From Phycisphaeraceae bacterium (GTDB lineage: Bacteria; Planctomycetota; Phycisphaerae; Phycisphaerales; UBA1924), in NCBI GenBank assembly GCA_020639235.1, contig JACKHC010000002.1, forward strand, positions 259,458-323,457: a DNA stretch of 64,000 nt, written 5' to 3'. A program made the translations under genes and the position numbers. This document shows, piece after piece, positions 33,495-43,336 of this stretch (positions are counted from its first letter, which is position 1; each line of letters opens with the position of its first letter). Under the pieces are notes generated by a model. It saw only the letters and a program-made list of their open reading frames with translations. It was not told where the DNA came from and made no database searches.

Positions 33495-34058
33495 TCACCC
33501 GATCGATTTCATCCCGATCGACGACTGCTCGATCCGGCACACGAGCCCGTCCTCCCCGGTGCAATCGATGTGCACCGCGAAGAAGCCCCCCCCCGCGCCC
33601 GTCGCCTCCATCTCGTGGGCTCGCACCAGCGGCCAGATGAACCTGCGATCGGTATCGGGGAGCGGGAGCGTGTCCAGTTCGCGCTCCTTGTGCCACTCGA
33701 GCCGGCCCTCGCGCATCTCGAACGGCTCCAGGTCGACCACGCGCGTCACGCGGTACCAGAACAGGAGCCAGTTTGTCTCGCCGCCGAATCCGTGCTCCGA
33801 GATCATCCCCCCGAGGTGGAGGTCTTCGATCGCGACTTCGATGCCCGCCTCTTCCAGAATCTCGCGCTGCGCGCACATCGCGGGGCTCTCGCCGGTGTGC
33901 GTGTCCAGTTTGCCGCCGATCGGGGAGTACAGCCCCTTGTTCGGGTCCTTGGCGCGATGGAGCAACAGCACGCGCCCATCGGCGTCGCGCAGGTCGCATA
34001 ACACGGCGATTTTGTAGGGGAACCGGCGTGGGGGAACTGTGGATTGGGATGTGCCCAT
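33495..34058 (-). CDS. Nudix hydrolase
   Basis: A 187-residue Nudix-fold hydrolase. The box reads GGKLDTHTGES with REILEEAGI eight residues later, so the metal-binding REUxEE core is intact while the G-to-E spacing is two residues longer than the textbook form. Nudix enzymes cleave nucleoside diphosphates linked to other groups; the substrate here is unknown. It lies 41 bp upstream of the long nfeD gene on the same strand and is divergent from murC (85-bp gap). Confidence 0.85.
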   Translation of the reverse strand: MGTSQSTVPPRRFPYKIAVLCDLRDADGRVLLLHRAKDPNKGLYSPIGGKLDTHTGESPAMCAQREILEEAGIEVAIEDLHLGGMISEHGFGGETNWLLFWYRVTRVVDLEPFEMREGRLEWHKERELDTLPLPDTDRRFIWPLVRAHEMEATGAGGGFFAVHIDCTGEDGLVCRIEQSSIGMKSIG

Positions 34059-34143
34059 CGCACGGAGGATACACGCGATGCGTGCGCGCTACTTCTGCGC
34101 CCGCGCATGTGAAAACGCCGATCTACTCTGGATGCACCAAGCC

Positions 34144-35766
34144 ATGACAACGCCCCGCCAATCAACGCAAAACTCGCCTTCCCCCGTGGCCCCCGCCGCC
34201 CCTCCCTGCCCTATCGAAGTGGCCATCGACCCCTTCCTCGGGCGACGCGCCTACCTCATCGGAATCGGCGGGTGCGGCATGTCCGGCCTGGCCCGGATGC
34301 TCGCCGAGCGCGGCGCGGTCGTCCGCGGCTCCGACAACGCCCAGACCGACGTCACCGACTCGCTCGCCCGGCGCGGCATCGAGGTCTCGTTCGATCAGCA
34401 GGCCGCCCTCATTCCCGAGGACGCCGACCTCGTCATCGCTTCTGCCGCCATCCGCCCGGACCACCCGGAGATGGCCGCCGCCCTCGAACGCGGCATCGAG
34501 ACCCTGACCTACGCCGAGGCCCTCGGGCGGTGCATGATCGGGCGCACCGGGGTGGCGCTCGCCGGGACGCACGGCAAGAGCACCACATCGGCCATGCTGG
34601 GCGTCGCGCTCGCGCACGCCGGCATCGATCCGACCGTCATCGTCGGCGCGGTCTGCACGCAGCTCGCCAGACCGGGCGATGTCGCCTCGGGCTTCCGCAT
34701 GGGCAAGCCCGCCATCCCCGCCGGGCCGCACCGGGGCGAGCCGGGCGTCCTCATCTGCGAGGCGTGCGAGTTCAACCGCTCATTCCACCACCTCCGACCC
34801 ACCATCGCCGCGATCACGAGCGTCGAGGCGGATCATCTCGATATTTACGGCTCGCTCGACGCGGTCATCGATTCCTTCGCGCAGTTCGCGCGCAACATCC
34901 CGTCGGGCGCTGAGGGCGGGCGACTGCTCATCGCGCACCAGAACGCGCACCGGCGCGAGGTCACCGCCGGGCTCACCTGCGATGTCGAGACCATCGGCTT
35001 CGCGCCCGGCGCGGACTGGCAGATCACGCTGGACAAGAAGACCCAGCGCGTCACCGTCGAGAACCATGGTCGGACCGCGCTCTCCTTCACATCGCCCTTG
35101 CCCGGAGAGCACATGGCCTGCAACGCCGCCTTCGCGGGCGTGCTGGCGCTGTGGCTCGGCGCGGACTCCGAGAAGGTGTGCGAGGGGTTGTCGTCCTTCA
35201 AGGGCGTCGACCGGCGGATGCAGTTCCTCGGCGAGAAGCGTCTCCCGATGGGACGCTCGCCGCGCATCGGAGTCATTTCGACAAACGCAACCGACACGCC
35301 CACCATTCCCCGCGCCCCGGGCGTCCGGGTCTACGACGACTACGGGCACCACCCCACCGAGATCGAAACTACTCTCCGCGCGCTCCGCGAGTTCGAGAAA
35401 CCCGAAGAGCGCGCGCAGTTCGGCGGCGGTCGGCTCATCTGCGTCTTCCAGCCGCACCAGCACTCGCGCACGCGCTTCCTGATGGAAGAGTTCGCGCAGG
35501 CGTTCACGCACGCCGATGTCGTCATCGTGCCGCAGATCTACTTCGTGCGCGACTCCGAGATCGAGAAGACCAAGGTCTCCAGCGCCGATCTCGTGGACCG
35601 ACTCCGCCAGCGCGGCGTCATGGCGATGCACCTCTACCCCTTCGAGGCCATTGTCGAGCAGCTGCAGATCATCTGCCGACCGGGCGACCTTCTGGTCGTC
35701 ATGGGCGCGGGCCCGGTCTGGAAGGTCGCGCGCGGGTTCCTCAGCGCCGGGACCGACGCATCATGA
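34144..35766 (+). CDS. murC: UDP-N-acetylmuramate--L-alanine ligase
   Basis: A 540-residue ligase that adds L-Ala to UDP-MurNAc, the first peptide step of peptidoglycan synthesis. The N-domain motif GIGGCGMSGLARML, the P-loop GTHGKST (residues 141-147), the central EACEFNRSF block and the C-terminal DDYGHHPTEI and FQPHQHSRT motifs are all there. It is longer than usual because of a 33-residue N-terminal leader and an insertion before DDYGHH (residues about 363-395). It starts the murC-murB-ddl-ftsQ-like unit. Confidence 0.95.
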   Translation: MTTPRQSTQNSPSPVAPAAPPCPIEVAIDPFLGRRAYLIGIGGCGMSGLARMLAERGAVVRGSDNAQTDVTDSLARRGIEVSFDQQAALIPEDADLVIASAAIRPDHPEMAAALERGIETLTYAEALGRCMIGRTGVALAGTHGKSTTSAMLGVALAHAGIDPTVIVGAVCTQLARPGDVASGFRMGKPAIPAGPHRGEPGVLICEACEFNRSFHHLRPTIAAITSVEADHLDIYGSLDAVIDSFAQFARNIPSGAEGGRLLIAHQNAHRREVTAGLTCDVETIGFAPGADWQITLDKKTQRVTVENHGRTALSFTSPLPGEHMACNAAFAGVLALWLGADSEKVCEGLSSFKGVDRRMQFLGEKRLPMGRSPRIGVISTNATDTPTIPRAPGVRVYDDYGHHPTEIETTLRALREFEKPEERAQFGGGRLICVFQPHQHSRTRFLMEEFAQAFTHADVVIVPQIYFVRDSEIEKTKVSSADLVDRLRQRGVMAMHLYPFEAIVEQLQIICRPGDLLVVMGAGPVWKVARGFLSAGTDAS

Positions 35767-36677
35767 GCCCGCTCGCGCCCAACATCATCGAGCGCAGCGC
35801 GCCCATCGAGACATGGTTCGGCGTGGGCGGCGGCGCCGATCTCCTCGCACGACCCCACAACGAAACAGAACTCCGCGACCTGCTCCGCGAGCAGGCCGGC
35901 GCATCGGTGCAGATTCTCGGCGACGGCGCGAACCTCCTGATCCACGATTCGGGCGTCGATGGCCTGACCATCTCGCTCGAAGAGATGAATGCGGTCCACT
36001 TCCCGGAAGATGACGAGGCCCCCATTGTCACGGCGCAGGGCGGCGCGGGTCTGCCCAAACTCATCCTCGGGTGCGTGCAGCGCGGTCTCGCGGGCGTCGA
36101 GACACTCGCGGGGATTCCCGCAACGCTCGGCGGCGCGGTCGTTATGAACGCGGGCGGCGCGTTCGGCCAAATCGCCGACACCGTCCGCCGCGTCCACGCC
36201 ATCACGCGCTCCGGCCAGAAGATCACCCTCGCGCGCCGTGAGATCGATTTCAACTACCGCCGATCGGGACTGAACGACTTGATCATCACGGGCGTCGAAC
36301 TCCAGCTCGAGCGGGTCGAGCCGGGCGATCAGCCCGAACTCCGCGAGTCACTCAAGCGCATCATGGCCTACAAGAAGAACTCCCAGCCGATGGGCGAGCG
36401 CAGCGCCGGGTGCGTCTTCAAGAACCCGACCGTCGGCGCCGAGCGCCTCGGCGCGGGCAAGCTCATCGACGAAGCGGGGTGCAAGGGGCTCGCCGTCGGG
36501 CGCGCATCCGTCTCGCATGTCCACGCCAACTTCGTCGTCACGACGCCCGACGCGACCGCGCAGGACATCATCGAACTCATGGCCCGCGTCCGCGACCGGG
36601 TCGAAGCGCATCACGGCGTCACGCTCGAGCCCGAGGTCGTCATCTGGAGCCGCGCGGGCGTGGGGGCCGCCCGATGA
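35763..36677 (+). CDS. murB: UDP-N-acetylenolpyruvoylglucosamine reductase
   Basis: A 304-residue FAD enzyme that reduces UDP-GlcNAc-enolpyruvate to UDP-MurNAc. FAD-binding motifs (LGDGANLLI, GIPATLGGAVVMNAGG) and the C-terminal GERSAGCVFKNP with its catalytic Ser, then HANFVV, are typical of the type II short form. Its ATG overlaps the murC stop (ATGA). Confidence 0.95.
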   Translation: MSPLAPNIIERSAPIETWFGVGGGADLLARPHNETELRDLLREQAGASVQILGDGANLLIHDSGVDGLTISLEEMNAVHFPEDDEAPIVTAQGGAGLPKLILGCVQRGLAGVETLAGIPATLGGAVVMNAGGAFGQIADTVRRVHAITRSGQKITLARREIDFNYRRSGLNDLIITGVELQLERVEPGDQPELRESLKRIMAYKKNSQPMGERSAGCVFKNPTVGAERLGAGKLIDEAGCKGLAVGRASVSHVHANFVVTTPDATAQDIIELMARVRDRVEAHHGVTLEPEVVIWSRAGVGAAR

Positions 36678-37600
36678 CCACGACCGTCCTCGTCCTCGCC
36701 GGCGGCCCGGACCCGGAGCACGAAGTCTCGCTCCAATCCGCGAAAGGCATCGCCGATGCGCTCGCGTCCACGGACGAGTTCCGAGTCCATCACCGGGTCA
36801 TCGGCGCGCTCTCGCAGCGCGACCTCGCGCAACTCGAAGGCGATGTAATCTTCCCCGCGCTGCACGGGCGCTGGGGCGAGGGCGGGCCGCTCCAGCAACT
36901 CATGGAGCGCGACGGCCGGCCCTTCGTCGGGTGCGGCCCGCGTGCCGCGCGCATCGCCATCGACAAAGTCATGTCCAAGACCGTCGCGCAATCGCTGGGC
37001 GTGCGCACCAGCGCCACCGCGATCCTCGATCCGGGCGACACGGTGATGCCGCTGGAGTTGCCATTCGTGGTGAAGCCGATCTTCGAGGGCTCGACGATCG
37101 GGCTGCACATCTGCCGCACCGCCGCCGAGTGGGCGCACGCGCACGAGCAATCCGCCGCCTCGCGCCGCCCGTGCCTCATCGAGCCCTTCGTCAAGGGACG
37201 CGAACTCACGGTGGGCGTCATCGCGACCGAGTCGCTCGACGCGCTCGAAGCGTTGCCCGTCATCCAGATCATCCCTGCCGACGGGTTGTACGACTACGAC
37301 GCCAAGTATGTCCGCAACGACACCCAATATGTTGTGGGCGAAGGATTGCCGGCGTCGGTCGTCGAAGAGGTCTCCCGCTGGACGCTCGCCATCGCCAAGC
37401 GCATGAGTGTCCGCCATCTCTGCAGGGCCGACTACCTGCTTGACGATGACAACCGGGCCTGGTTCCTCGAGATCAACACCATGCCGGGATTCACGAGCCA
37501 TTCGCTCGTCCCCATGGCGGCGCGGGCCGCGGGCGTGGAGATGGGCGCACTTTGTGCGCGGCTCGTCCGCGCCGCGCTCCACGAGATGAGCCGGGCCTAG
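36674..37600 (+). CDS. ddl: D-alanine--D-alanine ligase
   Basis: A 308-residue ATP-grasp ligase making the D-Ala-D-Ala dipeptide of the peptidoglycan stem. It has the EHEVSLQSA loop, FPALHGRWGEGG, VKPIFEGSTIGL, the metal-binding FLEINTMPGFT and the SLVPMAA end. Its ATG overlaps the murB stop (ATGA), so murC, murB and ddl are translationally linked. The dipeptide ligase supports a normal peptidoglycan in this organism. Confidence 0.94.
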   Translation: MTTTVLVLAGGPDPEHEVSLQSAKGIADALASTDEFRVHHRVIGALSQRDLAQLEGDVIFPALHGRWGEGGPLQQLMERDGRPFVGCGPRAARIAIDKVMSKTVAQSLGVRTSATAILDPGDTVMPLELPFVVKPIFEGSTIGLHICRTAAEWAHAHEQSAASRRPCLIEPFVKGRELTVGVIATESLDALEALPVIQIIPADGLYDYDAKYVRNDTQYVVGEGLPASVVEEVSRWTLAIAKRMSVRHLCRADYLLDDDNRAWFLEINTMPGFTSHSLVPMAARAAGVEMGALCARLVRAALHEMSRA

Positions 37601-37610
37601 GCAGGCATCC

Positions 37611-38570
37611 GTGACCAAGAAGAAACCCTCGTCCGCGAAGAAGTCATCCAAGAAGCAGATCAACGAAGACCCGCGCGGGTTCATCGGGTGGCTCCGAGGC
37701 ACCGACGACGACATCGAACTCGGGGCCGCGTGGACCAACGCCAAGCGCATCGCCACTGGCGTCACGCTTGTGGCGATTCTCATCGCGTGGTTCGTCGCGC
37801 TGGAGCCGCTCAAGAACCGTGTCCGCCAGTTCCAGTCACCCGCGCGCCTCGTCCGCATCGACTGGCCCCTCGACGATCGCAACCAGATCGCCAACTGGCT
37901 GCCCGCGTCGGTCTCCGAGATGCTGATGCAACTGGCCGGCAACGAGCTCCGCGGCTCGGGCGCCTTCGATCAGGAGTCGCTCGTGCGCGCCGCATACACG
38001 CTCGAGTCCACCGGGTGGGTCCGATCGGGCGTCGAAGTCCGCCGGCGCGCCGACGGGACGATCGACATCGACGGCCAATGGCGCGCCCCGGCCGTTGTGA
38101 TCCAGCGCAACGGGCAGCACTACCTCGGCGCGATCGCCGGCGAACTGCTCCGCGTGCCCGCCGGGCTCGACCTCGAACGCACCACGATGTTCCGTGTCTT
38201 CAACCCCTACTCCGAAGCGCCCAAGGACAAGATGGGCAACCCCGCGTACGGCGAGAAGTGGCCCGGCGGCGATGTGCAGGCCGCGATCACGCTTCTCGAC
38301 AAACTCGGCCCGCTCGACGAGTCCAAGTTCATCATCGGTGTTGACGCCCGCGAGTACATGCGCTCCGGGCACCTGCTCATCATCACCGACGCGGGGGGCG
38401 TCATCGACTGGGGCAGCGCGATCGGCGAGACCGCGCCGGGCGAAGTCACGATCGAGGACAAGATTTCCCACCTCCGGCGCGTTCTCCGCCCCGGCCAGCG
38501 CCTCGACACACAGGCCGGGCGAATCGAGATCTACAATCGCGTGGTGCAACTCGACAAAACCTCGCGGTGA
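37611..38570 (+). CDS. FtsQ/DivIB-like single-pass membrane protein (assigned by position and topology)
   Basis: A 319-residue protein with a Lys/Ser-rich cytoplasmic N-terminus (residues 1-45), one membrane helix (about 47-66; VTLVAILIAWFVALE) and a roughly 250-residue extracytoplasmic domain. The domain has a POTRA-like early segment: DQESLVRAAYTLESTGWVRSGVEVRR followed by DGQWRAPAVVIQRNGQHYL (quoted in pieces: STGWVRSGVEVRR, WRAPAVVIQRNG). That resembles the FtsQ pattern where a segment of helix plus strands ends in RxPxA. FtsQ normally follows ddl, as here. Sequence similarity is weak, so the assignment rests on context. Start GTG at 37611. Confidence 0.6.
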   Translation: MTKKKPSSAKKSSKKQINEDPRGFIGWLRGTDDDIELGAAWTNAKRIATGVTLVAILIAWFVALEPLKNRVRQFQSPARLVRIDWPLDDRNQIANWLPASVSEMLMQLAGNELRGSGAFDQESLVRAAYTLESTGWVRSGVEVRRRADGTIDIDGQWRAPAVVIQRNGQHYLGAIAGELLRVPAGLDLERTTMFRVFNPYSEAPKDKMGNPAYGEKWPGGDVQAAITLLDKLGPLDESKFIIGVDAREYMRSGHLLIITDAGGVIDWGSAIGETAPGEVTIEDKISHLRRVLRPGQRLDTQAGRIEIYNRVVQLDKTSR

Positions 38571-38573
38571 TGC

Positions 38574-39383
38574 GTGACTGACGACGAAACAATCCCCGCC
38601 GATCTGGGCGAACAATCCTCATCAGACTCGAAGGGGCACGGGGGCGGGGCGCGCAAGCCGGGCATCCGTCTGGGCCCGTTCACCTTCGTTCCCGAGCTCC
38701 TCACCACTCCGGGCGACGACCCGTGGGCCGCGCGCAAGGGCGAGCCGCGCATCTTCGCGCTCCTCTGGTGCACCTACCTGATGGTGGCCGCGCTGCTGAC
38801 GATCTTCTCCGTGCGCTTCCTGGGTATCCCCGACTCCGATGAGTATCGGAGCGCGTGCATCATGATGTGCGTGATGGGGGCCGCCGGCTCCGCCGTCCTC
38901 TGGCCCGCGCTGCGTCTGAGCCAGGTGCGTCCCCGCCATCCCGTGCGTGCCGCACTCGTCGATGCGCTGGTCGTGTCGGTTCCGCTGCAGGCCGTCATCT
39001 GGCCCATGCCGATGCTCACGGACTGGCGCTACGCCGTTGCGATGTCCATCGGCGGCGCGATCGGGCTCTGGACGCTCATCACCGGCGCGATCATCGCGTG
39101 GGGATACATCTCTTCGCGCCGCCTCACCGCGACGCTCGTCGCGGTGGCGCTACCACTTGTCGCGCCGATCGTCCTTTTCCGCGGCGGGCTCCCCGCCGCC
39201 GACACGCCCGCCCCCGCGTGGGCGATCTTCTCGCCCCTCACGGCGCCGTGGGCGCTGTCGTGGTCGGTCTCCGGATGGTCGCCATCGATGAGCCCCCCCG
39301 AATGGAGGGCGCTCGTCGCGCTCGCCATGGTCGGCGTCGCGGCGTTCATCGCGCTGCCGCGGGTCGCTCAGACCCGTCGTTGA
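38574..39383 (+). CDS. Polytopic membrane protein of unknown function
   Basis: A 269-residue protein with a 60-residue hydrophilic N-terminus and about six membrane helices (near residues 62-82, 92-112, 125-145, 150-175, 181-200, 245-263). No family was recognised. The GTG start is 3 bp after the stop of the FtsQ-like gene, so it belongs to the murC unit. Its position invites a link to envelope biogenesis, but nothing in the sequence shows this. Confidence 0.75.
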   Translation: MTDDETIPADLGEQSSSDSKGHGGGARKPGIRLGPFTFVPELLTTPGDDPWAARKGEPRIFALLWCTYLMVAALLTIFSVRFLGIPDSDEYRSACIMMCVMGAAGSAVLWPALRLSQVRPRHPVRAALVDALVVSVPLQAVIWPMPMLTDWRYAVAMSIGGAIGLWTLITGAIIAWGYISSRRLTATLVAVALPLVAPIVLFRGGLPAADTPAPAWAIFSPLTAPWALSWSVSGWSPSMSPPEWRALVALAMVGVAAFIALPRVAQTRR

Positions 39384-39481
39384 TCGACCCGGCCCGGTGC
39401 GGATAGAGTCTGTCGATCACGGATTGAAAAGTGAACCGGCCGTGGCGACCCCGCCGCGGCCTACGCGTTTTGGAGCGAGCG

Positions 39482-39946
39482 ATGGATTTCATGACCGCAG
39501 ACGAAAAGGCCCAACTCCAGGAGAAGCTCTCCGCGCTCGTCGCCAAGCGCCCCGAAATCTCCAATCGCATCGCCGAGGCCCGCGCGCTGGGCGATCTCAA
39601 GGAGAACGCCGAGTACCACGCCGCGCGCGAAGACCAGGCCATGATGGAAGCGGAGATCCGCCGCCTCGAGGAGAAGATCGCCGGCGCGAAGGTCGTCGAT
39701 CCGAGCCACGCGCCCGACGATGTCGTCTTCGTCGGCGCCACCGTGCGCCTCAAGGATGTCGAGACCGGGGAGGAGGACCTCTTCCGCCTCGTGGGCGAGG
39801 CCACCGGCAACCACATGCTCGACTATGTCGAGGTCACCGTCACCTCGCCCATGGGCGAGTCGATGATGAAGGCCCGCGTCGGCGAGACCATCAAGGTCGA
39901 TGCGCCGCGGCGCGTGATCCGCTACGAGGTCATGGAAATCCTCTAG
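39482..39946 (+). CDS. greA: Transcription elongation factor GreA
   Basis: A 154-residue factor that enters the RNA polymerase secondary channel and stimulates cleavage of backtracked transcripts. The N-terminal coiled coil includes RIAEARALGDLKENAEYHAA, whose acidic tip loop (D and E of GDLKENAEY) chelates the catalytic metal. The C-terminal FKBP-like domain contains VGATVRLKD and ISVTSPMG-like text. GGAG precedes the ATG at 39482 by about 6 nt. It ends 9 bp from convergent hflX. Confidence 0.93.
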   Translation: MDFMTADEKAQLQEKLSALVAKRPEISNRIAEARALGDLKENAEYHAAREDQAMMEAEIRRLEEKIAGAKVVDPSHAPDDVVFVGATVRLKDVETGEEDLFRLVGEATGNHMLDYVEVTVTSPMGESMMKARVGETIKVDAPRRVIRYEVMEIL

Positions 39947-39955
39947 CGCACCCCG

Positions 39956-41344
39956 TCACGCCTTCCACGCCCCCGCCTTGCCCCGCGCGGGCTCGCCGTC
40001 CACGTCGAACCGCGCCCCGCTCGAACGCAGCTGCGCCAGTTGACGGTCGCCGATCCGCACACGCATCCGCACCGACGCGTCCACATACTCCCGGTCGATC
40101 ACCTCGCACCGCGTCTCGAGGAAGTGCACGGCCTTCGCCTCGCTCAAGGGCATCGTCATGATGCGCTCGCGCACCGTCCCGCGGCTCAACCGCCCGATCC
40201 GCTCGATCAACTCCGCCTGCCCCTGGCCGCCGACGTCGCGCCCGCAGAAGGGAATCGCCTCGGGGCGACGCTGACGCCATACCAGCATCTCCGTGTTGTC
40301 CTTGAGCCGATCCGACTTGTTCAGTAGCAGAATCCGCGCCGGCTCGTGCCAATCGACCCCCGCCTTCTTCTCCCGCTCGCGCACTTCCTCGAAGAGTTCC
40401 TCGAGCGTTTCTTCCACGGTCTGCAGCTGCAGTTCCGCCGCCAGGTCCGACACATCCAGCACGATCAGCAGGCAATCCGCGTGCGTCGCCTCCTCCAGAG
40501 TCGCGCGGAACGACGCGATCAGGTGGTGCGGCAAGTCCCGCACGAATCCGACGGTGTCCGACAGCATCACGCGCTGCCCGCCACCGAGGTCCCACTCGCG
40601 CGTCCGCGTCATGAGCGTCGCGAATAGCTGGTCGTTGGCGTGCGCGCCGCCCGCCGTGAGCGTGTTGAAGATCGTCGACTTGCCCGCGTTGGTGTAGCCC
40701 ACGAGGCCGACCGTGTAGTGATCGAGGCGCCGGTCGCGCACCTCGCGCCGCTTGCGCTCGTTGATATCGGCGAGTTCGCGCCGGAGAATCGTCTTGCGCT
40801 TGTTGACCAGCCGCCTGTCGATCTCGATCTGCTGCTCGCCCGGCCCGCGCGTCCCGACGCCGCCGATCCCCCCGCTGCCCACGATGCGCTCCAAGTGGTC
40901 CCACATCGCGCGGAGGCGCGGGTAGGTGTATTCGAGCTGCGCCAGTTCCACCGCCAGCTGCGCCTGGCGCGAGGTCGCGCGCGAGGCGAAGATGTCCAGA
41001 ATCAACTCCGAGCGATCGATCACCTTGCGCTTGGTGATCTTCTCGATGTTGCCGATCTGCTTGGGCGACAACTCGTGATCGAAGACGATCACGCCCGCCT
41101 CCAACTCGTCGCACATCCGCTCCAGTTCCTCGACCTTGCCCGCGCCCATGAAGGTCGCGGCCTCGGGATAGTCGCGGTTCTGCACCATTTCCCCCACCGC
41201 CGTCACGCCCGCCGTCTCCGCCAACGCGCGCAACTCACCCAGCGGGTCGCGCGCGTCGAACCGAGACGTAGGGAGATGCACCGCCGCCAGCACCGCACGC
41301 TCGGCGCGGATCTTGATCTGATGTCGTTCTTTCGGGGCTGCCAT
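39956..41344 (-). CDS. hflX: GTPase HflX
   Basis: A 462-residue ribosome-associated GTPase that can split stalled ribosomes under stress. The N-terminal HflX domain contains FDHELSPKQIGNIE and the glycine-rich GTRGPGEQQIEIDRR. The G domain follows with G1 GYTNAGKS, G3 SDTVGFVRDLP and G4 LNKSD. The ATG at 41344 is chosen; upstream in-frame sequence is unrelated. The 221 bp between this gene and the S41 protease hold no gene. Confidence 0.95.
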   Translation of the reverse strand: MAAPKERHQIKIRAERAVLAAVHLPTSRFDARDPLGELRALAETAGVTAVGEMVQNRDYPEAATFMGAGKVEELERMCDELEAGVIVFDHELSPKQIGNIEKITKRKVIDRSELILDIFASRATSRQAQLAVELAQLEYTYPRLRAMWDHLERIVGSGGIGGVGTRGPGEQQIEIDRRLVNKRKTILRRELADINERKRREVRDRRLDHYTVGLVGYTNAGKSTIFNTLTAGGAHANDQLFATLMTRTREWDLGGGQRVMLSDTVGFVRDLPHHLIASFRATLEEATHADCLLIVLDVSDLAAELQLQTVEETLEELFEEVREREKKAGVDWHEPARILLLNKSDRLKDNTEMLVWRQRRPEAIPFCGRDVGGQGQAELIERIGRLSRGTVRERIMTMPLSEAKAVHFLETRCEVIDREYVDASVRMRVRIGDRQLAQLRSSGARFDVDGEPARGKAGAWKA

Positions 41345-41565
41345 AAAGTTCTGCTTTCCGATGACCGCCGCGGATGAGGATCGACGCGGCGCGGGGGGTA
41401 TGCGCTCGATGACCCGCCTCAAGGGGACGGGGACAGAAGACCGGAATGGATTGGAGTCAGTTCTTCTTGATCATCGGTGCACACATTTAGAACCATCGGA
41501 CCGCCCACACGGTATACCCTACCGGTGGCCTGAACAAGCCCCCGCACCGGGCCGATAGAAGAATC

Positions 41566-43326
41566 ATGGCCCGAACGAATTCCCCGGGAGACCCCGCAGT
41601 GCAACGCAACAAGATCGGATTGGCGTCCGTCCTCCTCGCGATTCTCGTCACGACGCTGGCGGTCCGCCTCACCATCGCCGCCTCCGACAATGCTTCGAAG
41701 TACACGTGGACCGAGCCGGTCGTCGAGGTGCTCTCCGAGGTCGAGAAGCGCTTCTACAAGGACACGGACCTCGACGCCCTCCAGGTCGCCGCCATCCGGG
41801 GCATGCTCGAGGAACTCGACGACCCCTACACCGAGTACATCCCTAAGGTCGATGTGGCGGACTTCAACAAGGACATCCGGGGTGAGTATGTCGGCATCGG
41901 CGCCGCCGTCCGCCCCGAGAGCGGCTGGGTGATGATCGTTTCGCCCCTCGAAGACTCACCCGCCTACAAGTCGGGCGTCGAAGCCGAGGACCTCGTCGTC
42001 GCCGTCAACGGCAAGTCCATCTGGCAGCGCGACATCGACGATGTCATCGACGAGCTCATGGGCGAGCCCGGCACCGTTGTCATGCTCACCATCGAGCGCA
42101 AGGGCGACGCGTCCGATCTTCCCCGCGGCGCGCAGGCCGCGACGATCACCGACGCCGTCCAGACCGACAACGGCGAGGCCCCCGGCCCGATGACGGGCTC
42201 CGTCCGCTTCGACCTCCCCATCACCCGCGACCGGATCATCACTTCCACCGTCAAGGGCATCCACCGCGAGGGCGACTCGTGGAACTACATGATCGATCCC
42301 GTTGACAAGATCGGGTACATCCGCGTCACGCAGTTCACGGGCGGCACCGTCCCCGAACTCTTCAACGCCTGCCGGTCGCTCCTGAACGACGGCATGAAGG
42401 GCCTGATCCTCGACCTCCGATTCAACGGCGGCGGCTCGCTGGCCGCGGCCATCGATATGGCCGACCTCTTCCTCCGCGAGGGTGTCATCGTCGAGACGCG
42501 GGGCCGTTCCGGCCCGCCGCAGCGCGCCTGGGCACGCCCTGAGAACACGCTCCCCGACTTCCCGATGGTCGTCGTCGTCAACGGCGCCAGCGCCAGCGCC
42601 TCCGAGGTCGTCTCGGGCGCGTTGTCGGACAACGGGCGCGCCCAGATCCTCGGCGAGCGCACCTTTGGCAAGGGAATCGTCCAGGGCCTGTACAACCTGC
42701 CATCGGGCTCCGGCCAGCTCAAGATCACCGAGCAGTACTACTACCTCCCCTCCGGGCGCTGCATCCAGCGCGAGGACGACTCCACCGAGTGGGGCGTCGA
42801 TCCCGACCCCGGCTTCTATGTGCCTATGACCGATGAGCAGGTCACCAACATGCTCCGCCTCCGGCGCGATGAGGACATCATCCGCGCCGATCAGACGGAG
42901 GCGTGCTGCTGGGACGATCCGGCATGGATCCGCGACCACCTCGGCGACCCGCAGCTCTCGGCCGCGATGGACGCCATCTCGGCGCGCCTCATCACCGGCG
43001 AATGGGCGCCCGTCGGGGGCGACACGCCCCCCGGCACGCTCGATCTCGCGGCCCTCAAGACCGCCGAGCGCACGCGCGAACTCCTCGTCCGCGAACTCGT
43101 CCGCAACGGCAAGCGCATCGAAGCCCTCGAAAAGGCCACCCGCGGCATGACGCCCCTCGAACCCTTCGACCTCATCCCCGACGACAAGCCGCTCGAGGGC
43201 GGCCACATCGATATCCGCGACGCCGAGGGCAACATCATCGCCACGCTCAAGATCACCGGCAACGACCTCGAACGCTGGCTCGTCGATGCGCCCGTCGCCA
43301 AGGAGACCGCGGACGGCTCCGAGTAA
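41566..43326 (+). CDS. S41 family carboxyl-terminal processing protease (CtpA-like)
   Basis: A 586-residue exported protease. One N-terminal membrane/signal segment (residues 18-38) is followed by a helical region, a PDZ domain (about 105-195; GVEAEDLVVAVNG) and the catalytic core. The Ser-Lys pair is S344 and K369 (ASASASE and FGKGIVQ), 25 residues apart as in E. coli Prc. A roughly 150-residue C-terminal extension of unknown role includes an ECCW-like Cys pair. CTPs trim or degrade periplasmic and membrane proteins. It is followed 10 bp later by tsaD. Confidence 0.92.
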   Translation: MARTNSPGDPAVQRNKIGLASVLLAILVTTLAVRLTIAASDNASKYTWTEPVVEVLSEVEKRFYKDTDLDALQVAAIRGMLEELDDPYTEYIPKVDVADFNKDIRGEYVGIGAAVRPESGWVMIVSPLEDSPAYKSGVEAEDLVVAVNGKSIWQRDIDDVIDELMGEPGTVVMLTIERKGDASDLPRGAQAATITDAVQTDNGEAPGPMTGSVRFDLPITRDRIITSTVKGIHREGDSWNYMIDPVDKIGYIRVTQFTGGTVPELFNACRSLLNDGMKGLILDLRFNGGGSLAAAIDMADLFLREGVIVETRGRSGPPQRAWARPENTLPDFPMVVVVNGASASASEVVSGALSDNGRAQILGERTFGKGIVQGLYNLPSGSGQLKITEQYYYLPSGRCIQREDDSTEWGVDPDPGFYVPMTDEQVTNMLRLRRDEDIIRADQTEACCWDDPAWIRDHLGDPQLSAAMDAISARLITGEWAPVGGDTPPGTLDLAALKTAERTRELLVRELVRNGKRIEALEKATRGMTPLEPFDLIPDDKPLEGGHIDIRDAEGNIIATLKITGNDLERWLVDAPVAKETADGSE

Positions 43327-43336
43327 ACTCGCGCCC

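Noticed and set aside
41345..41565. tRNA or small RNA in the hflX / S41 protease gap
   Set aside because: No cloverleaf or conserved T-arm sequence could be drawn; only weak promoter-like patches.
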